64,000 nt of DNA from Streptomyces sp. JJ66 (GTDB taxonomy: Bacteria > Actinomycetota > Actinomycetes > Streptomycetales > Streptomycetaceae): the NCBI RefSeq assembly GCF_019303495.1, contig NZ_JAEVFI010000009.1:92905-156904 (forward strand). The letters run 5' to 3'. The notes beneath the pieces were generated by a model. That model saw only the letters and a program-made list of their open reading frames with translations. It was not told the origin of the DNA and did not search any database. The position numbers and the translations under genes were made by a program. Positions 18,549-27,442 of this stretch are shown here, piece after piece. Within the stretch, counting starts at the first letter, position 1; every line of letters begins with the position of its first letter.

Positions 18549-19187
18549 TCAGCACAGGCTGCCGCCCGCGGCCAGCAGGGCGCCGGAGTCGAAGAGCCGG
18601 ACAAAGGACGGGTCCACCTTCGCCGCTGAACGGTAGTGGGAGCCATACCGCTCCCGGTACTGCTCGAACCACGCGGGGCGCTGATGGAGGAACAAGATGT
18701 CATGAAAGGCCATGCGCCGGACGGCGGTCAGCGGCAGTGGTGAGCGGTTCACCGGGAAGAGCGGGTTGTGCGCGGCGGGCGCGGCGCACTCCGGGTGCAT
18801 CTGGCCAAGCATCAAGCCCCGGCTCACGGCGGTGTCCTTCGCGGCCCGGTGGGCCTCGTCCACCAGGATCCACTCCTCGCGTCGCATACCGTCGAAGACG
18901 ACGATCAGGCTCTCCAGAGCGGGGTTCGCGGAGACTGTCAGCAGCGCGTCGAAGTGGTCCATGGCGGCCTGGAGCAGTTCCACCAGCCGGGCCGTGTCTG
19001 ACCCCGCGGTCCAGTCGCAGCGCACCAGCGTCAGGAAGTTGGCGCGCCGCGCTGGTGCCACGAAGGGGCAGACCGCTCCGGAGCGGCCCAGCCTCGGGTG
19101 AGGGGCTCCGATGTAGTCGGCGAGCCAGGCGTCCAGCAGCTCATGCTGGCGACTGGAGAGCGGCCGGAACGGGGACGCGCGGTTCAT
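18549..19187 (-). CDS. DUF6875-like protein coupled to an aminotransferase
   Basis: 212 aa of unknown function. The N-terminal part holds HPRLGRSGAVCPFV, a signature I associate with DUF6875 proteins, which occur in biosynthetic clusters. LESLIVVFDG and a C-terminal FHDILFLHQRPAWFEQYRERYG follow. There is no nucleotide-binding or catalytic motif I recognise; a Cys in VCPF is conserved in position. The ATG overlaps the stop of the aminotransferase gene (ATGA), so the two products are probably made together and may act on the same intermediate. Confidence 0.75.
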   Translation of the reverse strand: MNRASPFRPLSSRQHELLDAWLADYIGAPHPRLGRSGAVCPFVAPARRANFLTLVRCDWTAGSDTARLVELLQAAMDHFDALLTVSANPALESLIVVFDGMRREEWILVDEAHRAAKDTAVSRGLMLGQMHPECAAPAAHNPLFPVNRSPLPLTAVRRMAFHDILFLHQRPAWFEQYRERYGSHYRSAAKVDPSFVRLFDSGALLAAGGSLC

Positions 19188-20332
19188 GACGGCGTCCCGG
19201 CGGCAGAGCGCCGACCTTGCTCGGAGGCCGTGCCGACTGGGGTCGGGGCTTCGGCCAGCACGGCCTGCAACGCGGTCGCACAGCGCTCGGTTTGCTCGCG
19301 GGTGCCCACCGTGATCCGCAGATGGCCAGGAAGGTTCAGCAGGCCGAGGTCGCGGACGAGAACCCGGTGCCGCTCGGCAAGCCGGGCGGCCACCCAGGCG
19401 CTGTCGGTGGGGACGCGCGCCATCACGAAGTTCGCGGCGGACGGCAGCGGTTCGGCACCGGCCGTGCGGACTCCCTTCACCAGCAGGTCGCGGGCGTCGG
19501 CGGTCTCGGCCCGGACTCGCTCCAGGTAGCCGGGCTGGGCCAGGGCCTGCAGCACGGCACGTTCCGCCGGGCGGCTGACCCGGAACGGCAGGGCGCGGGC
19601 GGCCCGGTTCACCTGGGTGACCAGGTCCGGCGGGCCGATCGCACAGCCGATCCGCAGCGAAGCCAGGCCCCACGCCTTGGAGAAGGTGCGCAGCACCAGT
19701 GCGCGGGCGCCGTCGCGGACGGCCGCCAGGGCGTAATGTTCGGCGGGGTCGGTGAAGTCCAGGTACGCCTCGTCGAAGACCAGCACGCCGGGGGCGTGGC
19801 GAGCGGCGGAGAGCAGCAGTCCGGTCTCGTCGCGGGTGAGCAGTGCGCCCGTCGGGTTGAGGGGGTTGCAGGCGAACGCCAGGTGGGCGCCGTCCCGCAC
19901 AGCGTCGGCGAGCTGGTCGGCGGGGATCCGGTAGCCGCGCAGCGGCAGGGACCGCACCTGGGCGCCGACAGCCGTCGCGGCGGCGAGGTAGCCGGGGAAG
20001 GTGTGGTCGGTGGTGACGGTGGCCGCCTCCGGCGCGGCGGTGAGGAAGGCGAGGGAGGTCAGCAGTACCAGCTCGTCCACACCGTTGCCGAGGGCCAGCA
20101 TCTCCTCCGGGACGCGGAAGTGGCGGGCCAGCGCCGCTCGGAACCGGGCATAGGCGGGGTCGGGGTAGTGGGGCAGGGAGTCGGCGGCCTCGCGTTGCAC
20201 GGCCTCGACGGCCCCGGGGGGCGGGCCGAAGGCGGATTCGTTGAGGTGGAGCCGCAGCACGTCGGCGCCGTCCGCCCGGACCGCCGGGGCGGTCTGGAAG
20301 AAGGACGACTGCTGCGGGCGGTCGGGGCTCAT
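19184..20332 (-). CDS. PLP-dependent aminotransferase, HisC-like class II fold
   Basis: 382 aa, typical length. The fold-type I residues are visible: LHLNESAFGPPP near the N-terminus, NPLNPTGALL around residue 156, LVFDEAYLDF (Asp at about 187) and the Schiff-base Lys219 in RTFSKAWGLASLRIG. Real HisC acts in histidine synthesis, but no his genes are near and this copy sits in a biosynthetic block. I infer that it transaminates a pathway aldehyde or ketone. The gene directly follows the AMP-ligase gene (83 bp) and is coupled to the DUF6875 gene. Confidence 0.88.
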   Translation of the reverse strand: MSPDRPQQSSFFQTAPAVRADGADVLRLHLNESAFGPPPGAVEAVQREAADSLPHYPDPAYARFRAALARHFRVPEEMLALGNGVDELVLLTSLAFLTAAPEAATVTTDHTFPGYLAAATAVGAQVRSLPLRGYRIPADQLADAVRDGAHLAFACNPLNPTGALLTRDETGLLLSAARHAPGVLVFDEAYLDFTDPAEHYALAAVRDGARALVLRTFSKAWGLASLRIGCAIGPPDLVTQVNRAARALPFRVSRPAERAVLQALAQPGYLERVRAETADARDLLVKGVRTAGAEPLPSAANFVMARVPTDSAWVAARLAERHRVLVRDLGLLNLPGHLRITVGTREQTERCATALQAVLAEAPTPVGTASEQGRRSAAGTPS

Positions 20333-20415
20333 GTGGTGTGCTCCTGAGGTCGGTCCTCAGGGCCGGGCAGGCCCTGAGGCGTGGGCGGCCGGGTCGAGAA
20401 GTCTCTGATGGTTCG

Positions 20416-22125
20416 TCAGTCGAACGGGACCCTGGCGACGGTCCGCAGCCGGTCCTGGTTGAGCAGCGCGCGGCTGCGGGATCGCTGGATCTTTCCACTG
20501 GGGGTTCTCGGCAGCGCACCTCGGTCCAGGAAGCGGCACTCGGCGAGGGCGACCCCGGATTTCGCGGCGGCGACGGCGGCGGCCTGGCCGGCGACACGGT
20601 GGAAGTCGTCGGTGCGCCGCCGGATCTCGGTGAGCAGAACCAGCCGTGGTGGCCCCGTTCCGGTGGTCTCCAGCAGAACCGAGCTGCCGTGGCGCAGGGT
20701 CCCCAGCCCGTCGAGGGCGGCTTCGATCTCGGTGGCGTAGATCTTGCGTCCGCCGACGGAGAGCATGTCGTCGGTGCGGCCGGTGAGGTAGAGGTCGCCC
20801 TGGTGGAGGAAGCCGCGGTCGCCGGTGTGGAACCGGCCCCCGGGGAAGCGGTCGGCGGTGCGCCGGGGGTCCCCGTAGTACCCGGCGGCGAGGCTGGGTG
20901 AGGTGAGGGTGATCTCCTCCACGCGGCCGGAGCGGGTGGGGGTGAGGTTCACGCCCGGCAAGGGCGGGCCGTTGGAGACCAGTGGCACGGCGCGCGGGGC
21001 GTCGGGGGTGGTCTCGGCGGCCTCGCCATCGAGAAGGGCGGCGCCGTCGAAGTAGCGGACGACCGGTTCCCGGAACCACGGGGTGGCGGCGGCGGCCAGC
21101 GTCGCCTCGGCGAGGCCGTAAGCGGGCATGAATGCCTCTGGGCGCAGCCCGGAGGGGGCGAAGCGCCGGCGGGCCTGGTCGAGGGTGTGCCAGTCGACGC
21201 GCTCCGCCCCCAGAACCAGGACACGCAGGGTCAGTTCCCGGGGCAGGGCGGCGGTACGGCTCTGGGCCCGGGTGGCCAGGTGCAGCGCGGTGCTGGTGCC
21301 CGCGGTCATGGTGGCGCCGTACTCGGAGAGGTCGCGGAACCAGCTGCGGGGGGCCATGGCGAAGCGCTCCGGCGTGGACAGCACCAGGTCGAAGTCGTAG
21401 GCCCAGGCGTTGAGCAGGCATCCGAAGACGCCCATGTCGTGGGAGAGCGGCAACCAGCAGCCGATGGTCTCCCGGCCGGGAGCGCTGCCCGCGAAGTCCA
21501 GCATCATGCCGAGCTGCGCGGCGATGGCGCGGGGGGTCAGCGCACAGCCCTTGGGGGTGCTGGTACTGCCCGAGGAGTACTGGATGAAGGCGATGTCATC
21601 GAGGCCGGGTGGGCAGGGTTCGACACGGTGGCCGCCGGTGGTGACCGACTGAGCGGCCAGGGTCGCCCAGTCGGTCACCGGCAGCGCGCCGGTCAGGTCG
21701 GGCGGGGCCGGCAGGGCCGTTTCGGGGGTGAGGACGAGCAGCCCGGGGTCGAGCTGCCCGGCGAGGGTGCGCAGCTGGTCGCCGTATTCGGCGGAGGTCA
21801 TGCCGCGGGCGGGGAGGGGAAGGGAGGCGACGGTGCCGCCGGCGATCCAGACGGCGAGGAGTCCGCGTACGGCCTCGGGGGTGTTGGTGAGGACGGCCCC
21901 GACGCGGGTCCCGGGGCCTACCCCGGCGGAGCGGAGAGCCGCGGCCATGGTGTGGGCCTCCGCCACCACGTCGCGCCACGGGGTGTGGGTGAAGGCGGTG
22001 TCCTGCCAGGCGTGGAGGGTGCCCCGGCCGGTGCGGCTGAGGAGCGCCTCCCAGAGGCCGGGGTGCGGGGCCGCCGCCGATCGGGCGCTCTGGTCGGCGG
22101 CGGCGCGGGGGGTGGGCGGGGTCAT
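20416..22125 (-). CDS. Fatty acyl-AMP ligase-like adenylate-forming enzyme
   Basis: 569 aa. ANL-superfamily motifs in order: YSSGSTSTPKGCALTP (P-loop), LPLSHDMGVFG (FAAL-type), PAYGLAEATLAAA, TGDRGFLHQGDLYLTGR and the C-terminal LPRTPSGKIQRS with the catalytic Lys. LPLxHDMG and PAYGLAEATL are closer to FAALs than to acyl-CoA ligases, so I expect fatty acid activation as acyl-AMP and transfer to an ACP, with the stand-alone ACP at 29643 the likely acceptor. Start: ATG 22125, overlapping the desaturase stop (ATGA). Confidence 0.88.
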   Translation of the reverse strand: MTPPTPRAAADQSARSAAAPHPGLWEALLSRTGRGTLHAWQDTAFTHTPWRDVVAEAHTMAAALRSAGVGPGTRVGAVLTNTPEAVRGLLAVWIAGGTVASLPLPARGMTSAEYGDQLRTLAGQLDPGLLVLTPETALPAPPDLTGALPVTDWATLAAQSVTTGGHRVEPCPPGLDDIAFIQYSSGSTSTPKGCALTPRAIAAQLGMMLDFAGSAPGRETIGCWLPLSHDMGVFGCLLNAWAYDFDLVLSTPERFAMAPRSWFRDLSEYGATMTAGTSTALHLATRAQSRTAALPRELTLRVLVLGAERVDWHTLDQARRRFAPSGLRPEAFMPAYGLAEATLAAAATPWFREPVVRYFDGAALLDGEAAETTPDAPRAVPLVSNGPPLPGVNLTPTRSGRVEEITLTSPSLAAGYYGDPRRTADRFPGGRFHTGDRGFLHQGDLYLTGRTDDMLSVGGRKIYATEIEAALDGLGTLRHGSSVLLETTGTGPPRLVLLTEIRRRTDDFHRVAGQAAAVAAAKSGVALAECRFLDRGALPRTPSGKIQRSRSRALLNQDRLRTVARVPFD

Positions 22126-23126
22126 TCGACGTCCACCAGGGAGGGCGCCGCGTCCCGGCGGTGTGCGAGGGGTGCGAGATCCTGCTGGCCGCGCAGGAGT
22201 TCGGACCGGTCGGCGCCCGCTGCGGCGACCCGGCTGACCCCTGCTTCGCGCAGCGTGAGGCGTTCGGTGTCGATGCGGACGACCTTGCGGGCGAGCCGCG
22301 TCTTCTCCATGGCCCAGATGACGATGGCGCTCAGGTCGATCTCGTACCAGCGTATGCCGTGCCGTGCGGAGCGCGGAAAGGCGTGGTGGTTGTTGTGCCA
22401 TGCCTCACCGAAGGAGGGGATGGCGAGCCAGAACACGTTGCGGGACTCGTCGGTTGTGGTGAAACGGCGGCGGCCGAAGTAGTGGCCGATCGAGTTGACG
22501 GCGTAGGTCATGTGGTTGACCAGGAAGATGCGGATCAGCCCGCCCCAGAGCATGCCGGTGAGGAAACTGGTAGGAGCACCGCCGCTAAGGGCGAAGCCGA
22601 GGAGACCAGGCAGCACGATGCCCGCCGCGACGATGAGGACGAAGTGCTCGCTGAGCCAGCGCAGTGACTTCTCCCGGGTCAGGTCGGGGCAGTACCGCAT
22701 GGGGTCGGAGGTGAGGTCGCGGTTGAAGAGCCAGCCCAGGTGCGCGTGCCAGATCCCGGCGCCCGCGCCCCGGAGCCCGGGGGCGCGGCCCAGGTGCGGG
22801 CTGTGCGGGTCGCCCTCCTTATCGGCGACCCGGTGGTGCTTGCGGTGGTGGGCGGCCCAGATCAGCGGCGGCCCCTGGGCGGCCATGGCCCCGGCGGCGG
22901 CGAAGGCCACCCGGACGGGCCGGTGGGTCTCGAAGGCACGGTGGGTCAGCAGCCGGTGGTAGCCGATGGATATGCCGAAGCCACAGACGGCGTACATGAC
23001 CAGCAGGACTGTCAGGTCACTCCAGCTGAAGATCCGGTTCCACAGCAGGACCATTCCGGCGAAGACTGCGAGGAGCGGGACCACGGAGGCGGTGAGGATG
23101 AACCACTTGTGCTCTCTGCCGTCCAT
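22122..23126 (-). CDS. Membrane fatty acyl desaturase (delta-9 type)
   Basis: 334 aa with four or so membrane helices. All three His boxes are present: HRLLTH, HHRKHH and HNNHH, which bind the di-iron centre. An HLG motif and EKSLRW segment are as in acyl-CoA/acyl-ACP desaturases. It introduces a cis double bond into a fatty acyl chain; in this cluster the substrate may be the chain activated by the next gene's AMP ligase, to which it is translationally coupled. Start ATG 23126 (MDGREHKW) follows a GAAAGGCAG ribosome site; an upstream start adds eight residues. Confidence 0.92.
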   Translation of the reverse strand: MDGREHKWFILTASVVPLLAVFAGMVLLWNRIFSWSDLTVLLVMYAVCGFGISIGYHRLLTHRAFETHRPVRVAFAAAGAMAAQGPPLIWAAHHRKHHRVADKEGDPHSPHLGRAPGLRGAGAGIWHAHLGWLFNRDLTSDPMRYCPDLTREKSLRWLSEHFVLIVAAGIVLPGLLGFALSGGAPTSFLTGMLWGGLIRIFLVNHMTYAVNSIGHYFGRRRFTTTDESRNVFWLAIPSFGEAWHNNHHAFPRSARHGIRWYEIDLSAIVIWAMEKTRLARKVVRIDTERLTLREAGVSRVAAAGADRSELLRGQQDLAPLAHRRDAAPSLVDVE

Positions 23127-23187
23127 TGGGCAACTGCCTTTCTCGATCATTCTCGATCGTGGCGACGTGTCGCGGCCCGCGCGGGCT

Positions 23188-24654
23188 CTAGACGCCTTGG
23201 GTGGTTTCCGGGTCGAACTCGGTGCGCAGCGGCGGCAGCGCGAGAGCGAGCAGTGCCGCTGCGGCGGTGAGCAGGGTTCCGGTCAGGAACGCGGTGTGGT
23301 AGCTGCTGAGCAGGGCATCGGGCGGGGCCGTCCCGGTCGCGGTCTCGCTGCTCAGCCGACTGCTGGCCAGGCTGGCGAGGACAGCGAGGCCGACGGCGCC
23401 GCCGATCTGCTGGCCGGAGTTGAGGATGCCGGAGGCCGCACCGGCGTCGGAGCGGCCCACGCCGCTGACGGCGGCGACCACCAGGGGGACGAAGGCGAGC
23501 CCGAAGCCGGCGGCGCACAGCAGCAGGGTGGGCAGCACCTGACCGGCGTAGCCACCGTCGGTGGTGGTGCGCAGCAGCAACCCGAGGCCGATGGAGGCGA
23601 CCGTCAGACCGCCGGCGCTCAGGGCGCGGGCGCCGAGGCGGGGCAGCAGTTGGATGGCCAGGCCGGAGAAGACTGCCATGGTGATGCCGAAGGGTGCCCA
23701 GGAGAGCCCGGCGCGCAGCGGGCTCCAGCCCTGGATCACCTGCATGTACTGCGTGAGGAAGAAGAAGATGCCATAGAGGCCGGAGGCCGCCAGCAGCACC
23801 ATGGCGTTGGCCAGGACGACGGGCCGGTTGCGGAAGATGCTGAGGCGGATGAGCGGGTCGCTGCCCTTGATCTCGCGCAGCGCGAAGAGCGCCAGCAGCC
23901 CGGCGGCCCCGGCCAGCCCGGCGACGGTGGCGAGCGAGGTCCAGGAGCGAGACTCGGTGCTGATCACCGAGTGCACCAGCAGGAGCAGACCGCCGGTGAG
24001 GAGGACGGCGCCGGAGGTGTCCAGCCGGACCCGGGAGCCGGGGGTGTCGCGGTCGGCCAGCGCGGGGCGGAGCGCGAGTACGAAGAGCAGCACGCCGATC
24101 GGGATGTTCACGAAGAAGACCCAGCGCCAGCTGATGAGATCCGTGATGATGCCGCCGAGGAGGACGCCGGTGACGCCGCTGATCCCGGTGAGGCCACCCC
24201 ACACACCCAGCGCCCGCCGCCGTTCACCGGCCTGGGTGAAGGCGTTGACGAGGATGCTGAGAGCGGCCGGGCTGAGGAACGCGGCTCCCAGGCCCTGGAC
24301 GGCACGCGCCGCGATCAGCACCTCGGCGGAGGTGGCGGCTCCTCCGGCGAGCGAGGCGAGGGTGAAGACGGTGAGTCCGGCGAGGAAGACCCGGCGGCGG
24401 CCGAAGAGATCGGCGCAGCGTCCGCCGAGCACCAGGAAGCAGCCGAAGAGCAGCATGTAGGCGTCCACGACCCAGGCCAGTGAGGCCAGTTTGAAATCCA
24501 GGTCAGCCCGGATCGAGGGCAGGGCCATGGCGACGACGGTGTCGTCGATGATCACGCTGAACTGCGCGCCGCAGGTCACGGCGAAGACCAGTGCGGTGGC
24601 CCGGCGGCCGCGCGGCGGCCGGGTCGTGGCGGGGCGTGGGGCTGCTTGGGTCAC
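23188..24654 (-). CDS. MFS transporter, DHA2 family (probable cluster exporter)
   Basis: 488 aa, about 14 helices. TM1 has VIIDDTVVAMALPSI, followed by WVVDAYMLLFG, GRCADLFGRRRVF (loop 2-3) and GGIITDLISWRWVFFVNIP. The GTG start at 24654 has a GGGAG site. It is divergent from a TetR gene with a perfect dyad operator between them, the classical arrangement for an efflux pump controlled by its substrate. It precedes the desaturase, AMP-ligase and aminotransferase genes in the same direction with short gaps, so these may be cotranscribed and share the TetR control. Confidence 0.9.
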   Translation of the reverse strand: MTQAAPRPATTRPPRGRRATALVFAVTCGAQFSVIIDDTVVAMALPSIRADLDFKLASLAWVVDAYMLLFGCFLVLGGRCADLFGRRRVFLAGLTVFTLASLAGGAATSAEVLIAARAVQGLGAAFLSPAALSILVNAFTQAGERRRALGVWGGLTGISGVTGVLLGGIITDLISWRWVFFVNIPIGVLLFVLALRPALADRDTPGSRVRLDTSGAVLLTGGLLLLVHSVISTESRSWTSLATVAGLAGAAGLLALFALREIKGSDPLIRLSIFRNRPVVLANAMVLLAASGLYGIFFFLTQYMQVIQGWSPLRAGLSWAPFGITMAVFSGLAIQLLPRLGARALSAGGLTVASIGLGLLLRTTTDGGYAGQVLPTLLLCAAGFGLAFVPLVVAAVSGVGRSDAGAASGILNSGQQIGGAVGLAVLASLASSRLSSETATGTAPPDALLSSYHTAFLTGTLLTAAAALLALALPPLRTEFDPETTQGV

Positions 24655-24683
24655 GGTGGCTCCCGGAGAGAGACAGCGGCGTC

Positions 24684-24720
24684 TTCTACGTTCGTAGGAA
24701 TTGTTTCTACGAACGTAGAA
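24684..24720. promoter_or_regulatory. TetR-type operator: perfect 14-bp inverted repeat, 9-bp spacer
   Basis: Arms TTCTACGTTCGTAG (24684-24697) and CTACGAACGTAGAA (24707-24720) are exact reverse complements. Each arm contains a quasi-palindrome CTACG-WW-CGTAG, so there may be two TetR dimer sites. It lies 30 bp from the MFS start. TTGTTT (24701-24706) and TAGGGT (24725-24730) are spaced 18 bp as -35/-10 for tetR, with transcription beginning close to its ATG, so bound repressor would block this promoter. Confidence 0.82.
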
Positions 24721-24735
24721 CTCTAGGGTTCTGGG

Positions 24736-25377
24736 ATGGTTCGGTCAATGGACAACTCGCCCGATCACCGCCCCGCCCGGACGCGCCTGCTGGACGCCGC
24801 GGTCACCGTCCTGGCCCGCGACGGCCTGCGCGGGCTGAGCCATCGGCGGGTCGAGCAGGAAGCCGGTCTCACCCACGGCTCGACCACGTACTACTTCCGC
24901 ACCCGCGACACCCTGATCCGGCAGGTGATCGCCTACCTGGCGGAACGCGACCAGGAGCTGGTCACCGCGACCCTCGGCCCGTCGGACGCCGAGGGTCCGC
25001 CCACGGCCGCCGACGTGGTCCGGATCCTGGAACTGCTGCTGACCTCCGCGCGAGAGCAGACGCTCGCCCGCTTCGAGCTCTTCCTCCACGCCGCCCGTGA
25101 GCCGGAGCTGCGCGGAGACCTGGTCCGCTGGCGCCGTCCGTTCCGCGATGCTGCCCGGGCGCTGCTCGCCGAGCTCGGCGCGCCCGAGGCCGATCGCGCG
25201 GCCGAGTCGCTGGTCACCGGCATCGACGGCCTTCTGTTCACCGCTGTGTGCCTGCCGGACCGGATGCCGCTGGACGAACTGCGCCGACAGACCGAGCGGC
25301 TGCTGGCCCGTCATCTGCCGCTGCCCGCGGGGGAGGGCGGGCCAGCAGCCGCCGTTCCCGCCGAGGACACGCCCTGA
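24736..25377 (+). CDS. TetR family transcriptional regulator
   Basis: 213 aa. The N-terminal HTH (about residues 13-60) reads RTRLLDAAVTVLARDGLRGLSHRRVEQEAG followed, after a turn, by THGSTTYYFRTRDTLIRQVI, a standard TetR DNA-binding domain. The C-terminal half is an all-helical ligand and dimer domain without a known ligand class. Divergent from the MFS gene across the dyad operator, it probably represses both. ATG 24736 or ATG 24748 could be used; the first would be nearly leaderless. (The HTH is quoted in two parts and spans one continuous domain.). Confidence 0.9.
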   Translation: MVRSMDNSPDHRPARTRLLDAAVTVLARDGLRGLSHRRVEQEAGLTHGSTTYYFRTRDTLIRQVIAYLAERDQELVTATLGPSDAEGPPTAADVVRILELLLTSAREQTLARFELFLHAAREPELRGDLVRWRRPFRDAARALLAELGAPEADRAAESLVTGIDGLLFTAVCLPDRMPLDELRRQTERLLARHLPLPAGEGGPAAAVPAEDTP

Positions 25378-25433
25378 CGCGATCGTTTCCGGGTACTGCG
25401 GCACCGCGCGGGGCTGGCGGCCCGCCGAGCCGG

Positions 25434-26387
25434 TCACCGCCGGGTCCCGGTGGTCCGGGCCCCGGCGGCGGCGACCGCGCGGTTGAGGCGGTCCATGCGG
25501 GTGGCCAGAGTCATGCGGCCCTCCAGCCGGAAGGCCGGCGGGCGGCTGCCGTCCACGTCTGTGAAGCCGTACTCGGCCGCCAGATCCCCGACGGCGAGCA
25601 CCTGCCCGGCTCTGGCGCCGACCTGCGGGTCGGCGGCAAGCTCGGCGACAGCACGGCCCGCGTACTCAGGACTGTGCACCACGCCGGCAGGTCCGGAGCC
25701 CATCAGCTCCGCCGCCGCGGCCACCCGCTCGGTGCGCACAAACCCCGGGTGCAGGGCGAGCGCGGTCACCCCGTGCCGCCGCAGATCCCGCGCGAAGGCC
25801 CGGCTGAGCCGGTCCGAGCCGTGCTTGAAGACGTCGTAGGCGGCCTGGCCGAGGTACTCCTCGCCGTCGGTGTAGCCGATCCCCACGATGAGCCCCCGGC
25901 GCCGCGGCAGCATCAGCGGCACCAGCAGCCGGGTGACCTCGTACTGGGCCCGCAGCGAGCCGGCGCACAGGTCATAGCGCCACATCGGCTGCTCCCAGAA
26001 CGGCGCGTCGAAACGCACCTCACCGGAGCGCTCGTACCCGGCCCAGGCGTTGTTGACCAAGAGGTCCAGCCGCCCGTGCGCCTCCCGCACACGTTCTGCC
26101 AGCGCCCGGTTGTCCTCGGCCGAGGCGTGATCGCAGCGCACCGCGATCCCTGTACCGCCGCGAGCCGAGACCTCCTCCGCCACCTCCTCCACGGTGCCGG
26201 GCAGCCCCTCGGTCCGGCCGTCGGCGCGGGAGCTGCGCGCGGTGACGTATACGGTCACGCCAGCCTGCCCCAGCGCCAGCGCGATGCCACGCCCCACGCC
26301 GCGGCTGGCGCCGGTGACCACGGCCACGGCGTCCTCCAGCCGCGGCGCCCGCCAGGCGCCGTCCCCTTCGGTGCCTATGTCACTCAC
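25434..26387 (-). CDS. Classical SDR oxidoreductase (DHRS1-like)
   Basis: 317 aa. The NAD(P) motif TGASRGVGRG is near residue 25, LLVNNAWAGYE follows, and the catalytic YDVFK (YxxxK) lies after GEEYLGQAA. The pattern EGLPGTVEEVAEEV with RCDHA is characteristic of the DHRS1-like SDR group, whose substrates are carbonyls or alcohols of varied type. A GTG start (26387) is preceded by AAGGGA. It lies 26 bp downstream of the acyl-reductase-like gene in the same operon, so a second reduction or an oxidation in the pathway is likely. Confidence 0.88.
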   Translation of the reverse strand: MSDIGTEGDGAWRAPRLEDAVAVVTGASRGVGRGIALALGQAGVTVYVTARSSRADGRTEGLPGTVEEVAEEVSARGGTGIAVRCDHASAEDNRALAERVREAHGRLDLLVNNAWAGYERSGEVRFDAPFWEQPMWRYDLCAGSLRAQYEVTRLLVPLMLPRRRGLIVGIGYTDGEEYLGQAAYDVFKHGSDRLSRAFARDLRRHGVTALALHPGFVRTERVAAAAELMGSGPAGVVHSPEYAGRAVAELAADPQVGARAGQVLAVGDLAAEYGFTDVDGSRPPAFRLEGRMTLATRMDRLNRAVAAAGARTTGTRR

Positions 26388-26413
26388 TCTGCGTTCCCTT
26401 CGATTCGTTCACG

Positions 26414-27442
26414 TCATGCCCCGGCGCGGGCGGCGATTCCGGCCGCGTACCGCAGCGTGCGGCGATAGGCGTCGGTGTCGGCCACCCGGGGGAGTCCGAA
26501 CCGCTCCCGGAGCTCCGGCATCGAGGTGGGCAGCACTCCGCCGCTGGAGCGGGTGACGTCGCTGACGTCTCGCAGCACGGCGAGGTAGGAGCGGGTCGCC
26601 GGCGGGAGATGGCCCACGTTCCGCGCCTGCTCGCTGTCCGGGTCCACCACCGGCGGGGGATTGAGTCGCCCTCCGCGAGCGGCGAGGTGCTCGGCGCACA
26701 CCCCGAGCGCCGCTTCCATGTCCATCGCCTCCGCGCCGTAGGTCACCCAGAACTCACCGCGGGTCAGGTCACTCCCGATGGCCGCGAGCACCGCGTGGGA
26801 CAGCAGATCCTGCGGTACGACGTCGATCCGGTTCCCCTGGTGTACGGGGAGGAACGGTGCCCGGCCCCGGCAGATCCAGTCCGAGAGCAACTGCACGATC
26901 TGGCCCCGGGAGGTTTTGCCGGTCGCCGCGTCGCCGATGAGATTGGTGGGGCGGAACACCGTGTGCGGGACGCCCGCCTCGCGCAGCAGCCGCTCCGCCG
27001 CCAACTTGGAGCGCACATAGGCGGCGGTGACGTTCCCGTCGCCGAGCGGCGGGTGCGCCCCGGGCAGCACCGCCGCGACGAACGCGGTGCTGATGAAGTG
27101 CACCGGTGCCCCGGCCCGCAAGGCGAACTCCGCGACATGTCGGGTCCCCCGCACATTCACCGGCTCATAGGCGGCGGCCGGCAGACCCCACTCGGTCAGC
27201 CCTGCGGAGTGGATCACCACGTCCGTCTCGGCGGCCAGCTCCCGGTAGGCACTTGGCGACAGGCCCAGCCGCGGCCGGGTCACATCGGCGGTGACCACCC
27301 GCGCGGCATCCGGCAGCGCCACCGGGCGACGGGCCGTCGCGATCATCCGCATGGCCCGGCCGGCTGTTCCGGCCTCACGCAGCAGCGACTGCCCGACCAC
27401 ACCCCCGGCCCCCGTGAGCAGCACCGTCCGGACGCCGGTCAC
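26414..27442 (-). CDS. Extended SDR, thioester-reductase/fatty acyl reductase-like
   Basis: 342 aa. Rossmann motif GAGGVVG (residues 11-17), HSAGLTEWG, PVHFISTAFVAA and YVRSK (YxxxK, about residue 140) resemble NAD-binding-4 reductase domains that release acyl thioesters as aldehydes or alcohols. FRPTNLIGD and RGRAPFLPVHQGNRIDVVPQ fit that group better than sugar epimerases. GTG 27442 gives a 4-bp GTGA overlap with the flavoenzyme stop and has GGAGGGG 5 nt upstream; an ATG at 27460 is the alternative. A releasing reductase would supply the aldehyde for the aminotransferase. Confidence 0.78.
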   Translation of the reverse strand: MTGVRTVLLTGAGGVVGQSLLREAGTAGRAMRMIATARRPVALPDAARVVTADVTRPRLGLSPSAYRELAAETDVVIHSAGLTEWGLPAAAYEPVNVRGTRHVAEFALRAGAPVHFISTAFVAAVLPGAHPPLGDGNVTAAYVRSKLAAERLLREAGVPHTVFRPTNLIGDAATGKTSRGQIVQLLSDWICRGRAPFLPVHQGNRIDVVPQDLLSHAVLAAIGSDLTRGEFWVTYGAEAMDMEAALGVCAEHLAARGGRLNPPPVVDPDSEQARNVGHLPPATRSYLAVLRDVSDVTRSSGGVLPTSMPELRERFGLPRVADTDAYRRTLRYAAGIAARAGA

